A DNA stretch of 64,000 bases from Thiodiazotropha sp040506975 (lineage in GTDB: Bacteria; Pseudomonadota; Gammaproteobacteria; Chromatiales; Chromatiaceae), in NCBI GenBank assembly GCA_965211775.1, contig OZ242974.1, positions 1,116,001-1,180,000 of the forward strand, read 5' to 3'. Of this stretch, positions 30,046-39,602 are shown piece after piece. The translations under genes were made by a program, and so were the position numbers. The stretch's first letter is position 1. Each line of letters starts with the position of its first letter. The notes under the pieces are model-generated. The model had not been told where the DNA came from, ran no database searches, and worked only from the letters and a program-made list of their open reading frames with translations.

Positions 30046-31119
30046 ATGAAATTCGTCGATGAAGCCAAAATTAAAGTCCTAGCCGGTGACGGAGGTGATG
30101 GTTGCGCCAGTTTTCGCCGTGAGAAATATATCCCCAAGGGTGGGCCGGACGGGGGTGACGGCGGCAACGGCGGTAGTGTCTACCTGGTCGCCGACAGCGG
30201 CCTGAACACCCTGGTCGATTTTCGTACCCAACGAACCCACAAGGCGGAACGCGGACAGAATGGCATGGGGCGTGAGCGTAGCGGGCGTAAAGGGCAGGAT
30301 CTGTTCATACGGGTTCCAGTGGGAACACGGGTGCTGGATGAGGAGACCGGCGAACTGCTGGGTGAGTTGATGATTCATCGGCAGCAGCTTCTGGTGGCGA
30401 AAGGGGGTGAACGGGGGATCGGCAATGTCCATTTCAAGAGCAGCACCAATCGTACCCCGAGGCAGTTCACACAAGGTACGCCGGGGGATCGGCGGGAGCT
30501 CCATCTTGAACTGATCCTGTTGGCGGATGTGGGCCTGCTGGGGATGCCGAATGCCGGAAAATCGAGTCTGATCAGCCGTATCTCCAGTGCCCGGCCAAAG
30601 GTGGCGGATTACCCCTTTACCACCCTCTACCCCAATCTGGGTGTGGTGAGTCTGGGGAGCGAACGCAGTTTTGTAGTGGCGGATATACCCGGTGTAATCG
30701 AGGGAGCGGCAGAGGGCGCCGGCCTGGGATTGCAGTTTCTCAAGCATCTGTCGCGCACACGTCTGTTACTGCACCTGGTGGATATTGCTCCCTTGGACGG
30801 CAGTGTGGATTGTGCCGCCGAGGTGAAGCAGATCGAACAGGAGTTGTCACGCTATTCAGCGGAGCTTATGGACAAGGAGCGATGGTTGGTACTGAATAAA
30901 AAGGATCTACTGCCTGATGAAGCGTTCCGGGAACGGCGTAGAGAGCTGCTCGAGGCCGTTCAGTGGGAGGGACCTGTATATGGGATCTCCGCCGTTACAG
31001 GAGAGGGGGTAAAAACTCTCACCGGTGCCCTCATGCAACGGCTGGAAACTATTTGGCAGGATGAGAGGCTGATTGATGATGAGAGAGAGGATGGCCCCTG
31101 GGATCCTCTGCGAAGCTGA
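30046..31119 (+). CDS. obgE: Obg-family GTPase
   Basis: 357 residues. N-terminal glycine-rich OBG fold (1-158, with GGDGGNGG), then the G domain: P-loop GMPNAGKSSL (about 165-174), switch region TTLYPNLG, G3 DIPGVIEGA, G4 NKKDLL (about 285-290). It acts in late 50S ribosome assembly and the stringent response. Standard position after rpmA. An IS1595 element begins 31 bases after the stop, separating it from proB. Confidence 0.97.
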   Translation: MKFVDEAKIKVLAGDGGDGCASFRREKYIPKGGPDGGDGGNGGSVYLVADSGLNTLVDFRTQRTHKAERGQNGMGRERSGRKGQDLFIRVPVGTRVLDEETGELLGELMIHRQQLLVAKGGERGIGNVHFKSSTNRTPRQFTQGTPGDRRELHLELILLADVGLLGMPNAGKSSLISRISSARPKVADYPFTTLYPNLGVVSLGSERSFVVADIPGVIEGAAEGAGLGLQFLKHLSRTRLLLHLVDIAPLDGSVDCAAEVKQIEQELSRYSAELMDKERWLVLNKKDLLPDEAFRERRRELLEAVQWEGPVYGISAVTGEGVKTLTGALMQRLETIWQDERLIDDEREDGPWDPLRS

Positions 31120-31150
31120 TAGAGGGTTGAGAGCGGTTCCCCAAAAAATT

Positions 31151-32178
31151 CCTGATTACCCCTGAGGCTCAGCTATTGAGCCTGTGGTGCAAGCATAATG
31201 GAACCTACTGAATAAAAGAGGATTTCATCATGCCGAGAAATACCATTCAATTTCAAAAAGGCCTTGGTTTGCACGATTTTCTGGAACAATATGGGACCGA
31301 GGATCAGTGTCGACAGGCATTGTATGATTTGCGCTGGCCGACGGGCTATGTCTGCCCTGAGTGCGGCAACACAACAGGCTGTGAACTCAAAAAGCGTCAG
31401 ATATATCAATGTCACAAGTGCCATCATCAGACTTCCCTGACCGCCGGCAGCATCTTCCATGGCACCAAGCTGCCGCTGAGAACGTGGTTTCTTGCGATCT
31501 ATCTGTTGACCCAACGCAAGAAAAGTATCTCGGCGCTGCAACTTTCCCGCGAAATCGGGGTGAACTACAATACGGCCTGGCGACTCAAGCATAAGTTGAT
31601 GCAGGTGATGATGGAACGTGAGCGTGGAAAAAACTGGCCGGTCGCATCGAATTGGATGATGCTTATCTCGGAGGCGAGCAAGCCGGTAAGCGTGGTCGTG
31701 GGTCGCGCAACAAAATCCCTTTCGTAGCTGCTGTTGAGACGACGCGGGACGGCAGGCCCATGAAAATTCAACTGCGTCGTGTAAGGGGCTTCCGCAAACG
31801 TGAAATCGCCCGCTACGCCCGCTCCTGCTTGATGCCTGGCAGCGAAGTCTTTACCGATGGGCTTTGGTGCTTTAGTGGCGTGACAACCGCTGATTGCCAT
31901 CATAACCCCATGGTGACGGGTGGTGGGCGCCAAAGTGTCCAGTATTCGTGCTTCAAATGGGTAACCACGATGTTGGGTAATGTCAAAAACAGTCTGTTGG
32001 GTACTTTTCATGCGATTCGAGATAAACATGTGTCGCGTTATCTTGCTGAGTTCGAATATCGGTTTAACCGCCGTTTCGATTTACCCGCCATGATTGAACG
32101 ATTGCTTTTTGCCGCTCTTCGCACTCCACCTATGCCATATCGCCTCTTGAGAATGGCTGAGGTTTAGGGGTAATCAGG
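31151..32178 (+). mobile_element. IS1595-family insertion sequence, copy 3 (1028 bp, frameshifted)
   Basis: Target duplication AAAAAATT at 31143-31150 and 32179-32186. The element is one base shorter than the other three copies because of a missing A in the transposase A7 run. Its left end reads CCTGATTACCCCTGAGG where the others have CCTGATTACTCATGAGG, making its two ends more alike. It lies between obgE and proB. Confidence 0.95.
31230..32167 (+). pseudogene. IS1595-family transposase, copy 3, frameshifted
   Basis: Same protein as the other IS1595 copies up to MMERERGK, where A6 replaces A7 (near 31628) and the frame shifts, ending at 31727. The rest of the transposase, from ELDDAY onward, is open in another frame (about 31652-32167). 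This copy cannot make an intact enzyme without slippage at the A run, although it could be mobilised in trans by the intact copies. A sequencing error in the homopolymer is an alternative explanation. Confidence 0.85.
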
Positions 32179-32202
32179 AAAAAATTTAACGGTGACAGAT
32201 AG

Positions 32203-33327
32203 ATGATTTCCCGGGAAAAGATCGCGACTTCCAAGCGCTGGGTGATAAAGATCGGCAGTGCGCTGCTTACCGCTGACGGTAAAGGGCTCTCCCACGGTGT
32301 TCTCTCCGGCTGGGTCGAGCAGATGGCGGCCCTGCGGCATGCCGGGCATGAGATTCTATTGGTCTCATCGGGTGCCGTTGCGGAAGGTATGAGTCGTATG
32401 GGCTGGAGTAACCGTCCACATAATCTGAACGAGCTGCAGGCGGCTGCGGCGATCGGCCAGATGGGGCTGGTGCATGCCTGGGAGGCCTGTTTTCAAAAGT
32501 ATGGACTACATACGGCGCAAATCCTCCTGACCCGTAACGATCTCAATGATCGTTCCCGTTACCTGAATGCCCGCTCGACACTGCGCACCCTGCTCGAGCT
32601 GGGCGTAGTACCGGTGGTGAATGAAAACGATACCGTGACCACCGATGAACTCCGTTTTGGGGATAATGACACCCTGGCCGCCCTGGTGGCGAACCTGATC
32701 GAGGCCGATCTATTGGTGTTACTGACCGATCAGGAGGGTCTGTTTGATGCGGATCCACGCTTTAATCCTTCAGCCAGTCTGATACATGAGACCCGGGTCG
32801 ATAATCCTCAACTCGATGCCGTGGCAGGAGGGAGTGCCGGTGGACTCGGGCTTGGCGGTATGGTTACCAAAGTGCGGGCCGCCAGGCTGGCGGCCCGTTC
32901 GGGCACCGGGACAGTGATCGCTTCCGGATTGCGCAACAGGGTTGTGGAGGCGGTCAGTCGAGGCGAAACGGTGGGTACCCTGCTGGTGCCGGTGCAGGAG
33001 CCCCAGGCGGCAAGAAAACGGTGGTTGGCCGGTCAGCTACAGCCGCGCGGTAGCCTTGTCCTGGATGATGGCGCGGTACGTGTACTGCGTGAGCAGGGCA
33101 GTAGTCTGTTGGCCGTCGGCGTGTGTAGCGTGAATGGAGATTTTGCCCGCGGCGAAGTGGTGGTCTGTCTTGACCGGACCGGTGGCGAGATAGCCCGTGG
33201 CCTGGTTAATTACAATGCCCAGGAGACCTTGCGGATCATGGGTAAGCCCAGTCATCGGATCGAGGAACTGCTCGGCTATGTGGATGAAGATGAGCTCATC
33301 CATCGGGATAATCTCGTCTTGCTGTGA
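32203..33327 (+). CDS. proB: Glutamate 5-kinase
   Basis: 374 residues. Amino-acid kinase domain with KIGSALLTADGKG (about 15-27), LVSSGAVAEGM (about 50-60), NENDTV (about 138-143) and the FGDNDTLAALVA block; C-terminal PUA domain (about 280-374). It phosphorylates glutamate as the first step of proline synthesis. rplU-rpmA-obgE-proB is a widespread order; here an IS1595 element ends only 24 bases before the ATG, so the upstream leader has been replaced by IS sequence. Confidence 0.97.
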   Translation: MISREKIATSKRWVIKIGSALLTADGKGLSHGVLSGWVEQMAALRHAGHEILLVSSGAVAEGMSRMGWSNRPHNLNELQAAAAIGQMGLVHAWEACFQKYGLHTAQILLTRNDLNDRSRYLNARSTLRTLLELGVVPVVNENDTVTTDELRFGDNDTLAALVANLIEADLLVLLTDQEGLFDADPRFNPSASLIHETRVDNPQLDAVAGGSAGGLGLGGMVTKVRAARLAARSGTGTVIASGLRNRVVEAVSRGETVGTLLVPVQEPQAARKRWLAGQLQPRGSLVLDDGAVRVLREQGSSLLAVGVCSVNGDFARGEVVVCLDRTGGEIARGLVNYNAQETLRIMGKPSHRIEELLGYVDEDELIHRDNLVLL

Positions 33328-33689
33328 GACGAGCAGGAATCTTTTCAATGGAATTGAACGCTGAGCAACGTTTGAATCGACACCGCCAATGCGGTGATAT
33401 CAAACCCTTCTGTATATCCATTTAGAAATAAAGAAACTCACCTGAATCACCACTATCTCAAGAGCCAGTTTAAGGATTTGGTTACAAAGAATTGAAGTGT
33501 GTGCGTGATCACGAAATTGGATTTTACCGGCGCCTTGAGAGTGCTCACAATATAAGTGCTGAAATCAGCATGATGATGGTTTATCAATAAGTAGGGATCC
33601 CATATGCACGATCTCAAGGAGCGGGATAGATGGAACACTGTATTTATGGATTGAGTGATAGTCGTAAATCAAGTTGGCGCATACTCTGT
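33328..33689. other. Intergenic region after proB with no recognised gene
   Basis: About 360 AT-richer bases between proB and the IS1380 element. Frames are full of stops on both strands and I see no clear terminator or RNA. It may hold remains of a lost gene. Confidence 0.3.
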
Positions 33690-33693
33690 TTAG

Positions 33694-35261
33694 CCCGCAT
33701 GTTTCATCCGTTTTTAAATTTAGCCGGTGATATGGCCAAGCTTGGATGGTTTGCCCTCACTGGGAACCAAACCTCTATCAAGCCCTGATTTTCCACCCTC
33801 CGGGCAGACTCCCCCTTACCCCCATTGTTGATCAACGTGCCGGGGCAGCACTCTGCCGGGCTATCCCGGCTTGAGTCGTGCCGCCACCTGGAAAAACAGC
33901 GCCTGATAGGGATAGGTGCTGGAGAGCAGGAAGCGGATCCGTCGCGTGTTGCGAATGATGACCGCCCCGATCTTGAACAGTTTGAGCCGGATCGTGGTCA
34001 TCTGTGCACGCGCCAGTTCCGTGCCCTTCAGCGCGAGGCGCCGGATGGCCTCCATCAGCACATAGGCCAGACTGGACAGCAGTAGACGAAACTGATTGGC
34101 CCACCAGTAATGCGCGCTGGTGCGATCGGCGAACAGCCCCAGTTGCTGCTCCTTGATTCGGTTCTCCATGTCACCACGGGCGCAGTAGAGGTCATCGTAA
34201 AGGCGCTGTTTGTCGCCGGCCAGGTTGGTGACGATGAAGCGTGGATTTGGCCCCTTGTCGGTGACCTCCAGTTTGGCGATCACCTTGCGACGCGTCTTCC
34301 AGGTGCTGGCGGCATAGTGAAACTGAAAGAATTCCCGCATCTTCATGCCGGTTCGCTTCGCCAGTTCCTCAACCCACTGCATGGGCTCACGGATACACCG
34401 CAGCAAGGCGTCATTCTTGGCGATGCCCACGATATAGCCCACAGCGTTGCGCTCGCACCAGCTGAGCATGTGGTGACGGCAAAAGCCGCTATCGCCCCGA
34501 AAGATGATACGCACTTCAGGCCAAGCCCGGCGCAGGCGTTTGACCAACAGCGCCAGAATCGCCCAGGCATGCTTGGGCGCATCGATCCGGCTGGGCCGCA
34601 GATAACTCACCAGCAGTTGATCGCCACAAAAGACATACAGGGGCAGGAAGCAGTAGTGATCGTAGTAGCCGTGAAAGAAGCGGCCTTCCTGGCGGCCATG
34701 CACCGGATCATCCGTGGCGTCGAAATCCAGGATCAGCTCATCGGGTGGTGCATCATATGAGGCAATGAACTGCTCGAGCAGTAGGTTGTGGACATCAACG
34801 GCAACCCGGCGATCGACCCGGTTCTCCAGCCGACAAAGTGTCGACTGGCTGCCCAGTACCTCCTCGCGTTCGATCGAGCTCTGTAGGGCCGGGTCGGTGC
34901 GTAGTGTCTGATGGTCGTTCAGATCTTCATAACCCAGGCAGAGCCCATAGACTCGCTGGCGCAACAGGCTCAACTGGCTGTGTTCAATATAGCGGGGATC
35001 TCGCGGGTCGGGGATGACCGCATCAACCGCCTCGAGCAATCCCAGACGCCTGTCGATCTCACGCAGCAGCAACACGCCGCCGTCCGAGGTGATATCGCCA
35101 CCGGAAAACTCGGCTTGAACCTTACGGCGTTTTAGGGCTGGAAAATCAAAGGCAGTCTGGGTACAGTTTGTCACAGGCAAAATCCTTTCGATTACAGTGT
35201 AAGCAACTGAATTATATCGAAGTATCAGGATTTTGCCTTTTTAATGCGTGAAATATTGGGG
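33694..35261 (-). mobile_element. IS1380-family insertion sequence, copy 4 (1568 bp)
   Basis: Target duplication TTAG at 33690-33693 and 35262-35265. Same termini as the other copies. Located in non-coding sequence between proB and the DUF3426 gene. Confidence 0.95.
33861..35174 (-). CDS. IS1380-family transposase, copy 4
   Basis: Intact 437-residue transposase from GTG 35174, with all catalytic motifs listed for copy 1. Essentially identical to the other three copies. Confidence 0.93.
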   Translation of the reverse strand: MTNCTQTAFDFPALKRRKVQAEFSGGDITSDGGVLLLREIDRRLGLLEAVDAVIPDPRDPRYIEHSQLSLLRQRVYGLCLGYEDLNDHQTLRTDPALQSSIEREEVLGSQSTLCRLENRVDRRVAVDVHNLLLEQFIASYDAPPDELILDFDATDDPVHGRQEGRFFHGYYDHYCFLPLYVFCGDQLLVSYLRPSRIDAPKHAWAILALLVKRLRRAWPEVRIIFRGDSGFCRHHMLSWCERNAVGYIVGIAKNDALLRCIREPMQWVEELAKRTGMKMREFFQFHYAASTWKTRRKVIAKLEVTDKGPNPRFIVTNLAGDKQRLYDDLYCARGDMENRIKEQQLGLFADRTSAHYWWANQFRLLLSSLAYVLMEAIRRLALKGTELARAQMTTIRLKLFKIGAVIIRNTRRIRFLLSSTYPYQALFFQVAARLKPG

Positions 35262-35537
35262 TTAGCGGGACAGCAGTGGTTTGAACTATTGTGGCGACTG
35301 GTGGGCTATGAATCCGGATGGATACAGTTTTAACAAGGCATGGCTGGATTACTAAGATGAGACATTCGTTCCAAAGAGTGGCGTATAGGGATATCCGGAG
35401 TAACGTCAGATGGAGTCGTCGGCACTTTTCCATATGAATGACAGTGCCATACGCTACTCACCGACAGGGCCTGACAGCAGGAACCGGTATAGTGGAAGAA
35501 TAGTGGCTGTCTGCAATGATCCGACTGACTGAAGCCG
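35262..35537. other. Short gene-free stretch, possible gene remnant
   Basis: After the IS, one plus-strand frame (about 35266-35355) reads a plausible protein tail (for example NYCGDWWAMNPDGYSF) ending at TAA, but it has no start and the upstream side of the IS does not continue it (a TAG lies at the junction). It is probably a relic or chance. Confidence 0.2.
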
Positions 35538-36872
35538 TTAAAGGAAGTCGAATTTGAAGCCGGTAACTTCATTGCCCGGGTCTTGCAGTTCGAGTTCCAC
35601 ATGCATGGTTCTTAATTTTGGCATCATCGGGTTGGACTGGTATTGATCGGCCTTGTATTCATCCGGCAGGAAGGTGCGTCTTGCTATGATTCTGCCCATA
35701 TCGTTGTAGAGGCTTAACTGCAGTCTTGGGAAGGGTTGCTGGAAGGCCGCTGCATTCACCATCTCGAGTTTGAGCGACAAAATACCCTCCTTTTCAGGGT
35801 GAGCGGTGAGGGCCCGATCACTGATGATTATCTGTTCGGTATCACGGCGTACGGGCACCTCGCAATCCGCCAGGTGGCAGACGCCCTGTAGAATCTGCCT
35901 TCCGGCATAGTGAGAGACGAGGCTGTCCCTCAAGTACCATGTGATCTGTCCGCAGAGGGGGAGCAACAGGAGTAATGAGCCGATAATCCAATAGCCTCTG
36001 TAGCGGCTGGGTTGCGGTCTTTCAAGCTCCTCCTCAAACGTAAAGCGGGTCTCCTCATCCAGCGAGTCCTGTGACTGTGTAGACTCCTCCGCGATGGGGA
36101 TGAAATCCTGTTCCAATGGTAGGGGTTCCGGCGCTATCTCTTGCTCGGGCTTCTCGTCTGATGGTATCGATTTTTCCTCAGCGGGATATTCATCGGCCGT
36201 GCCCGTCGATTCTTCCTCATCGGCCGGTACCTCGACCGGGTTTGCCGGGTCAGTACCGGTAATCGGTTCTTCGATTGATATGCTTGATTCTGGTTCAGCT
36301 AGAGATTCCTTGTCATGGTTATCGAATGAAATAACCTCTGCCAACCGATTATCCACACCATTTTCTTCGAGAAGCAGAGAGGCGGAATCCCGATCGAGTA
36401 GTTCGGACATTTGCGATTCGGTGCCAGCGGCAAAATAATCCGGTTCCGTTTCGAGTCCGTCATCACGCTCAAGAAGGAATTGGTTTTGGCTGTCGAATTC
36501 AGAACTATTCTCATCCACTTCAAGGATTGATTCTTCACCCATTTGCTGGACGGGGGGCTCTTCATCAGCCAAGGCATCAAGTGACTTCTCGACTTCGCTG
36601 TCACTGACCAAGCTCGATTCTATAACAAGCCCATCCGAGGTTGCATCCCCATTCGATGGTTGTGGGGCTGCGGGACCTCCATTCTGGTCAATTTCCGCCA
36701 ACTCCTCCTGTAAATCATCATCATTGGTGAATGATGTGGGAGACCCCATAAGTTTATGCAGCGCGTTGAATACATTGTTGCATTGACAGCAGCGTACTTT
36801 TCCGTCGGCAGCCTTAAGTTGTTCCGGCGTGATGCGGAACATGGTCAGGCAGTGTTGGCACTGGGTAAACAT
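35538..36872 (-). CDS. Zinc-ribbon and DUF3426 domain membrane protein
   Basis: 444 residues. An N-terminal zinc ribbon of the MJ0042/zinin type has two Cys pairs (CQHC and CCQC, about 5-32). A long acidic, low-complexity linker follows (about 45-280, rich in Glu, Asp, Ser), then one transmembrane helix (about 295-317) and a C-terminal DUF3426 domain with beta-rich, presumably periplasmic sequence (about 325-444). The gene commonly follows prmA in gammaproteobacteria, as here. Function unknown. The expected dusB-fis pair does not follow; an IS1380 element lies about 270 bases downstream instead. Confidence 0.85.
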   Translation of the reverse strand: MFTQCQHCLTMFRITPEQLKAADGKVRCCQCNNVFNALHKLMGSPTSFTNDDDLQEELAEIDQNGGPAAPQPSNGDATSDGLVIESSLVSDSEVEKSLDALADEEPPVQQMGEESILEVDENSSEFDSQNQFLLERDDGLETEPDYFAAGTESQMSELLDRDSASLLLEENGVDNRLAEVISFDNHDKESLAEPESSISIEEPITGTDPANPVEVPADEEESTGTADEYPAEEKSIPSDEKPEQEIAPEPLPLEQDFIPIAEESTQSQDSLDEETRFTFEEELERPQPSRYRGYWIIGSLLLLLPLCGQITWYLRDSLVSHYAGRQILQGVCHLADCEVPVRRDTEQIIISDRALTAHPEKEGILSLKLEMVNAAAFQQPFPRLQLSLYNDMGRIIARRTFLPDEYKADQYQSNPMMPKLRTMHVELELQDPGNEVTGFKFDFL

Positions 36873-37248
36873 GTGGCGGAATACTTTCTGTCTCTGCTTT
36901 AATTAAAGTCTGGCTGTTGTAATGGCAAAGGCGATACAGGCCTTTTTATGTCTTCAATGGGTATCTTCAGTGGAGCAAGGGAACAAATTCCTTGCGCTAT
37001 CCAATTGTGCGGTGACGAACCTTGGGTTGGGGTTGCATTTCAGGTCACCGTTCTACACCTCTACGTTAGACCGAAGCCAAACGGCAGGCAAGTCCTTTGT
37101 GGCAAATTGGGACTGATTTTAGTGGTATCCGCAAGACCTGGTTATGACTGTTCGCTTATTGCGGGGAAGCGTGATCATGAACCCTGAATATAGCGTTATG
37201 CATGGATGATTTAAACGGCTTGAGGTTGCAGTTCTTTTGGTCGCAGCA
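36873..37248. other. Intergenic region between prmA and the DUF3426 gene
   Basis: 376 bases upstream of the DUF3426 gene (-) and downstream of prmA (-). Short open frames on the plus strand show no recognisable protein features. I see no clear terminator. Confidence 0.3.
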
Positions 37249-38130
37249 CTATTGACAGCTGACTGTTCCGCTCAACAGCAGCCATTCCTGTTGCCGTTTT
37301 GATGCCTCCAGGGACGCAAATGCCTGGTAGGCGGGCGCCACCTCGGATTGTTGCCCTGCAAGTATGCCGGAGAGGGCAAACCGACCGCCGGGTCGGATGA
37401 GCCGTGCAAAATCGGGGGCCAGTTGGATCAGTGGGGCAGCGAGAATATTGGCAACCAGCAGGTCGAACGTCCCATTTGGCAGTCCATCCGGCAGGCATGT
37501 CAGGAGACGATCCGAAACGCCGTTCTTCTCCGCATTGTCTCTGCTGGCTATCAAGGCCTGAGGGTCATGATCGAGGGCAACGGCGGAGGACGCACCGAGT
37601 TTCAGTGCGGCGATCGCGAGGATGCCGGAGCCGCAACCGTAGTCTATGATGTGCTTTCCCGTCAGATCCTGAGCGTCCAGCCATTCCAGGCAGAGCGCAG
37701 TGGTGGGGTGGGTGCCGGTACCGAAAGCCAGTCCAGGATCGAGTTTGATCACTACTGCATTCTGTTGATCGATCGATTCACCTGCCGGACATACCCACAG
37801 ACGCCGTCCGAATGAGATGGGCTTGAAATGATCCAACCAAACCCGTTCCCAGATCCTGTCTTCTATGCGTTCCCATCGGAGTCTGCCGACCATTTCGGGG
37901 TCGAGGACCGAGGCAAGGGCATTGCGCAGCTTCAGCGGTTCCTGGTCTCCCTCGAACAGTGCGGTGACTTGGGTATGTTGCCACAGCTGGGTCGACTCCG
38001 GTGGGGTTTCAAGCAGCGGCTGATCACCGGCATCGCCCAGGGTGACAGACAGGGCGCCGAGGTTCTCGAAGACCAGTTCCAGCAGGGGGGCCTCGTTTTC
38101 ACTGCAGTCGATTGAGAGTTGCAACCACAT
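37249..38130 (-). CDS. prmA: Ribosomal protein L11 methyltransferase
   Basis: 293 residues. N-terminal substrate-recognition domain, then a class I SAM-methyltransferase domain with motif DYGCGSGILAIAALKLGA (about 163-180) and the post-II block NILAAPL. Trimethylates L11 residues in the cytoplasm. The neighbourhood accB-accC-prmA-DUF3426 supports the assignment. Confidence 0.97.
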   Translation of the reverse strand: MWLQLSIDCSENEAPLLELVFENLGALSVTLGDAGDQPLLETPPESTQLWQHTQVTALFEGDQEPLKLRNALASVLDPEMVGRLRWERIEDRIWERVWLDHFKPISFGRRLWVCPAGESIDQQNAVVIKLDPGLAFGTGTHPTTALCLEWLDAQDLTGKHIIDYGCGSGILAIAALKLGASSAVALDHDPQALIASRDNAEKNGVSDRLLTCLPDGLPNGTFDLLVANILAAPLIQLAPDFARLIRPGGRFALSGILAGQQSEVAPAYQAFASLEASKRQQEWLLLSGTVSCQ

Positions 38131-38133
38131 ATT

Positions 38134-38243
38134 ATTGAGTTGTGAGTTTTCAGTTATGAGTTAGGGCCAATTGGATTAGTGTTAACAGGCCCTAGTTGAG
38201 GGATAAGCTCTTCGCAACCAAAAACGCATAACTCACAACTCAA
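38134..38243. repeat. Inverted-repeat element carrying a copy of the 31-bp GGGCCAATTGG repeat
   Basis: A 14-bp perfect inverted repeat (TTGAGTTGTGAGTT at 38134-38147; complement at 38230-38243) surrounds a 31-bp sequence at 38163-38193 that starts AGGGCCAATTGGATTAG and ends TTAACAGGCCCT. The same 31 bases form the ends of the 267-bp element at 58341-58607. It sits between prmA and accC. Confidence 0.7.
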
Positions 38244-38253
38244 AACTCTTCAA

Positions 38254-39594
38254 TTACAGCCCCAGTTTCTTTTCCAGGTAGTGGATGTTGGCGCCCCCTT
38301 CTCTGAAGGCGGCGTCACGCATGATATCCAGGTGCAGTGGTATGTTTGTCTTGATGCCGCTGATCACCATCTCCTGCAGGGCTATACGCATCCTGGCGAT
38401 GGCCGAATCACGGGTCTCTCCGTGGGTGACAAGCTTGCCGATCATGGAGTCGTAGTAGGGGGGTACTCTATAGCCATTGTAAATATGGGTGTCGACACGA
38501 ACACCTGGGCCACCGGGGGTATGGAGTTGACTGATGGCGCCGGGGCTGGGAAGAAATTTTTCCGGGTCCTCGGCATTGATTCGACACTCCACCGCATGGC
38601 CCTGAAGCTGGATCTCATCCTGTTTGTAGCTCAAGGGTTCCCCCGCGGCGATGAGAATCTGTTGTTTTACGATGTCGATGCCTGTGATCAGTTCGGTGAC
38701 CGGGTGCTCCACTTGCACCCGGGTATTCATCTCAATGAAGTAGAATTCGCCGTCCTCATAGAGAAACTCGAACGTACCCGCTCCTCGATAGCCGATCTGG
38801 CGGCAGGCCTCGGCGCATCGTTCACCCACATCGTTGCGTTGTTGTTCGGTAATGCCGGGTGCAGGCGCCTCTTCCACCACCTTCTGGTGGCGCCGTTGCA
38901 TGGAGCAGTCGCGCTCTCCAAGATGAATTGCATTGCCATGGGTGTCGGAAAGGACCTGAAACTCGACGTGGCGGGGATTGCCGAGGAACTTTTCCATATA
39001 CACAGTGCCGTTTCCGAATGCGGCCTCGGCCTCGGCCTTGGTCATGGCGACTGCATTCAGCAGCGTTGCTTCAGTATGCACCACTCGCATGCCTCTGCCG
39101 CCACCGCCGCCGGCGGCCTTGATGATGACCGGATAACCGATTTCGTTCGCCACATCCTTAGTGCGTTTGGCATTGTTGTCCAGCGGACCATTCGAGCCCG
39201 GCACTGTCGGCACATTGGCCTTGCGCATGGCTTCGATGGCGGCCACTTTGTCGCCCATGATGCGGATCGTATCGGCCTTGGGGCCAATAAAGATGAAGCC
39301 GCTGTTTTCCACCCGTTCTGCGAAATCGGCATTTTCCGAAAGAAAACCATATCCCGGGTGTATGGCAACCGAATCGGTGACTTCGGCGGCGCTGATGATG
39401 GCTGGAATATTCAGATAGCTATCGCTGGAGGGAGCGGGACCTATGCATACGGATTCATCGGCAAGCAACACATGCTTCAGGTCACGATCAGCCTCGGAGT
39501 GTACGGCAACTGTCTTGATGCCGAGTTCTTTACAGGCGCGCAGGATACGCAAAGCTATCTCACCACGATTGGCGATTACGATCTTATCTATCAT
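38254..39594 (-). CDS. accC: Biotin carboxylase subunit of acetyl-CoA carboxylase
   Basis: 446 residues from ATG 39594 (MIDKIVIANRGEIALRIL, the usual start); the frame is open four codons further to a TTG overlapping the accB stop. ATP-grasp domain with glycine loop GGGGRGMRVV (about 163-172) and EMNTRVQVEHPVTE (about 284-297, Glu/Arg catalytic region). It carboxylates the biotin on AccB, committing acetyl-CoA to fatty acid synthesis. Tightly coupled to accB. Confidence 0.98.
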   Translation of the reverse strand: MIDKIVIANRGEIALRILRACKELGIKTVAVHSEADRDLKHVLLADESVCIGPAPSSDSYLNIPAIISAAEVTDSVAIHPGYGFLSENADFAERVENSGFIFIGPKADTIRIMGDKVAAIEAMRKANVPTVPGSNGPLDNNAKRTKDVANEIGYPVIIKAAGGGGGRGMRVVHTEATLLNAVAMTKAEAEAAFGNGTVYMEKFLGNPRHVEFQVLSDTHGNAIHLGERDCSMQRRHQKVVEEAPAPGITEQQRNDVGERCAEACRQIGYRGAGTFEFLYEDGEFYFIEMNTRVQVEHPVTELITGIDIVKQQILIAAGEPLSYKQDEIQLQGHAVECRINAEDPEKFLPSPGAISQLHTPGGPGVRVDTHIYNGYRVPPYYDSMIGKLVTHGETRDSAIARMRIALQEMVISGIKTNIPLHLDIMRDAAFREGGANIHYLEKKLGL

Positions 39595-39602
39595 GGTTTC
39601 AC

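Noticed and set aside
30046..33327. proB as a functional partner supplying glutamyl phosphate to the CapBC-like system
   Set aside because: proB is in its widespread conserved position after obgE; nearness to the polymer locus is better explained by coincidence.
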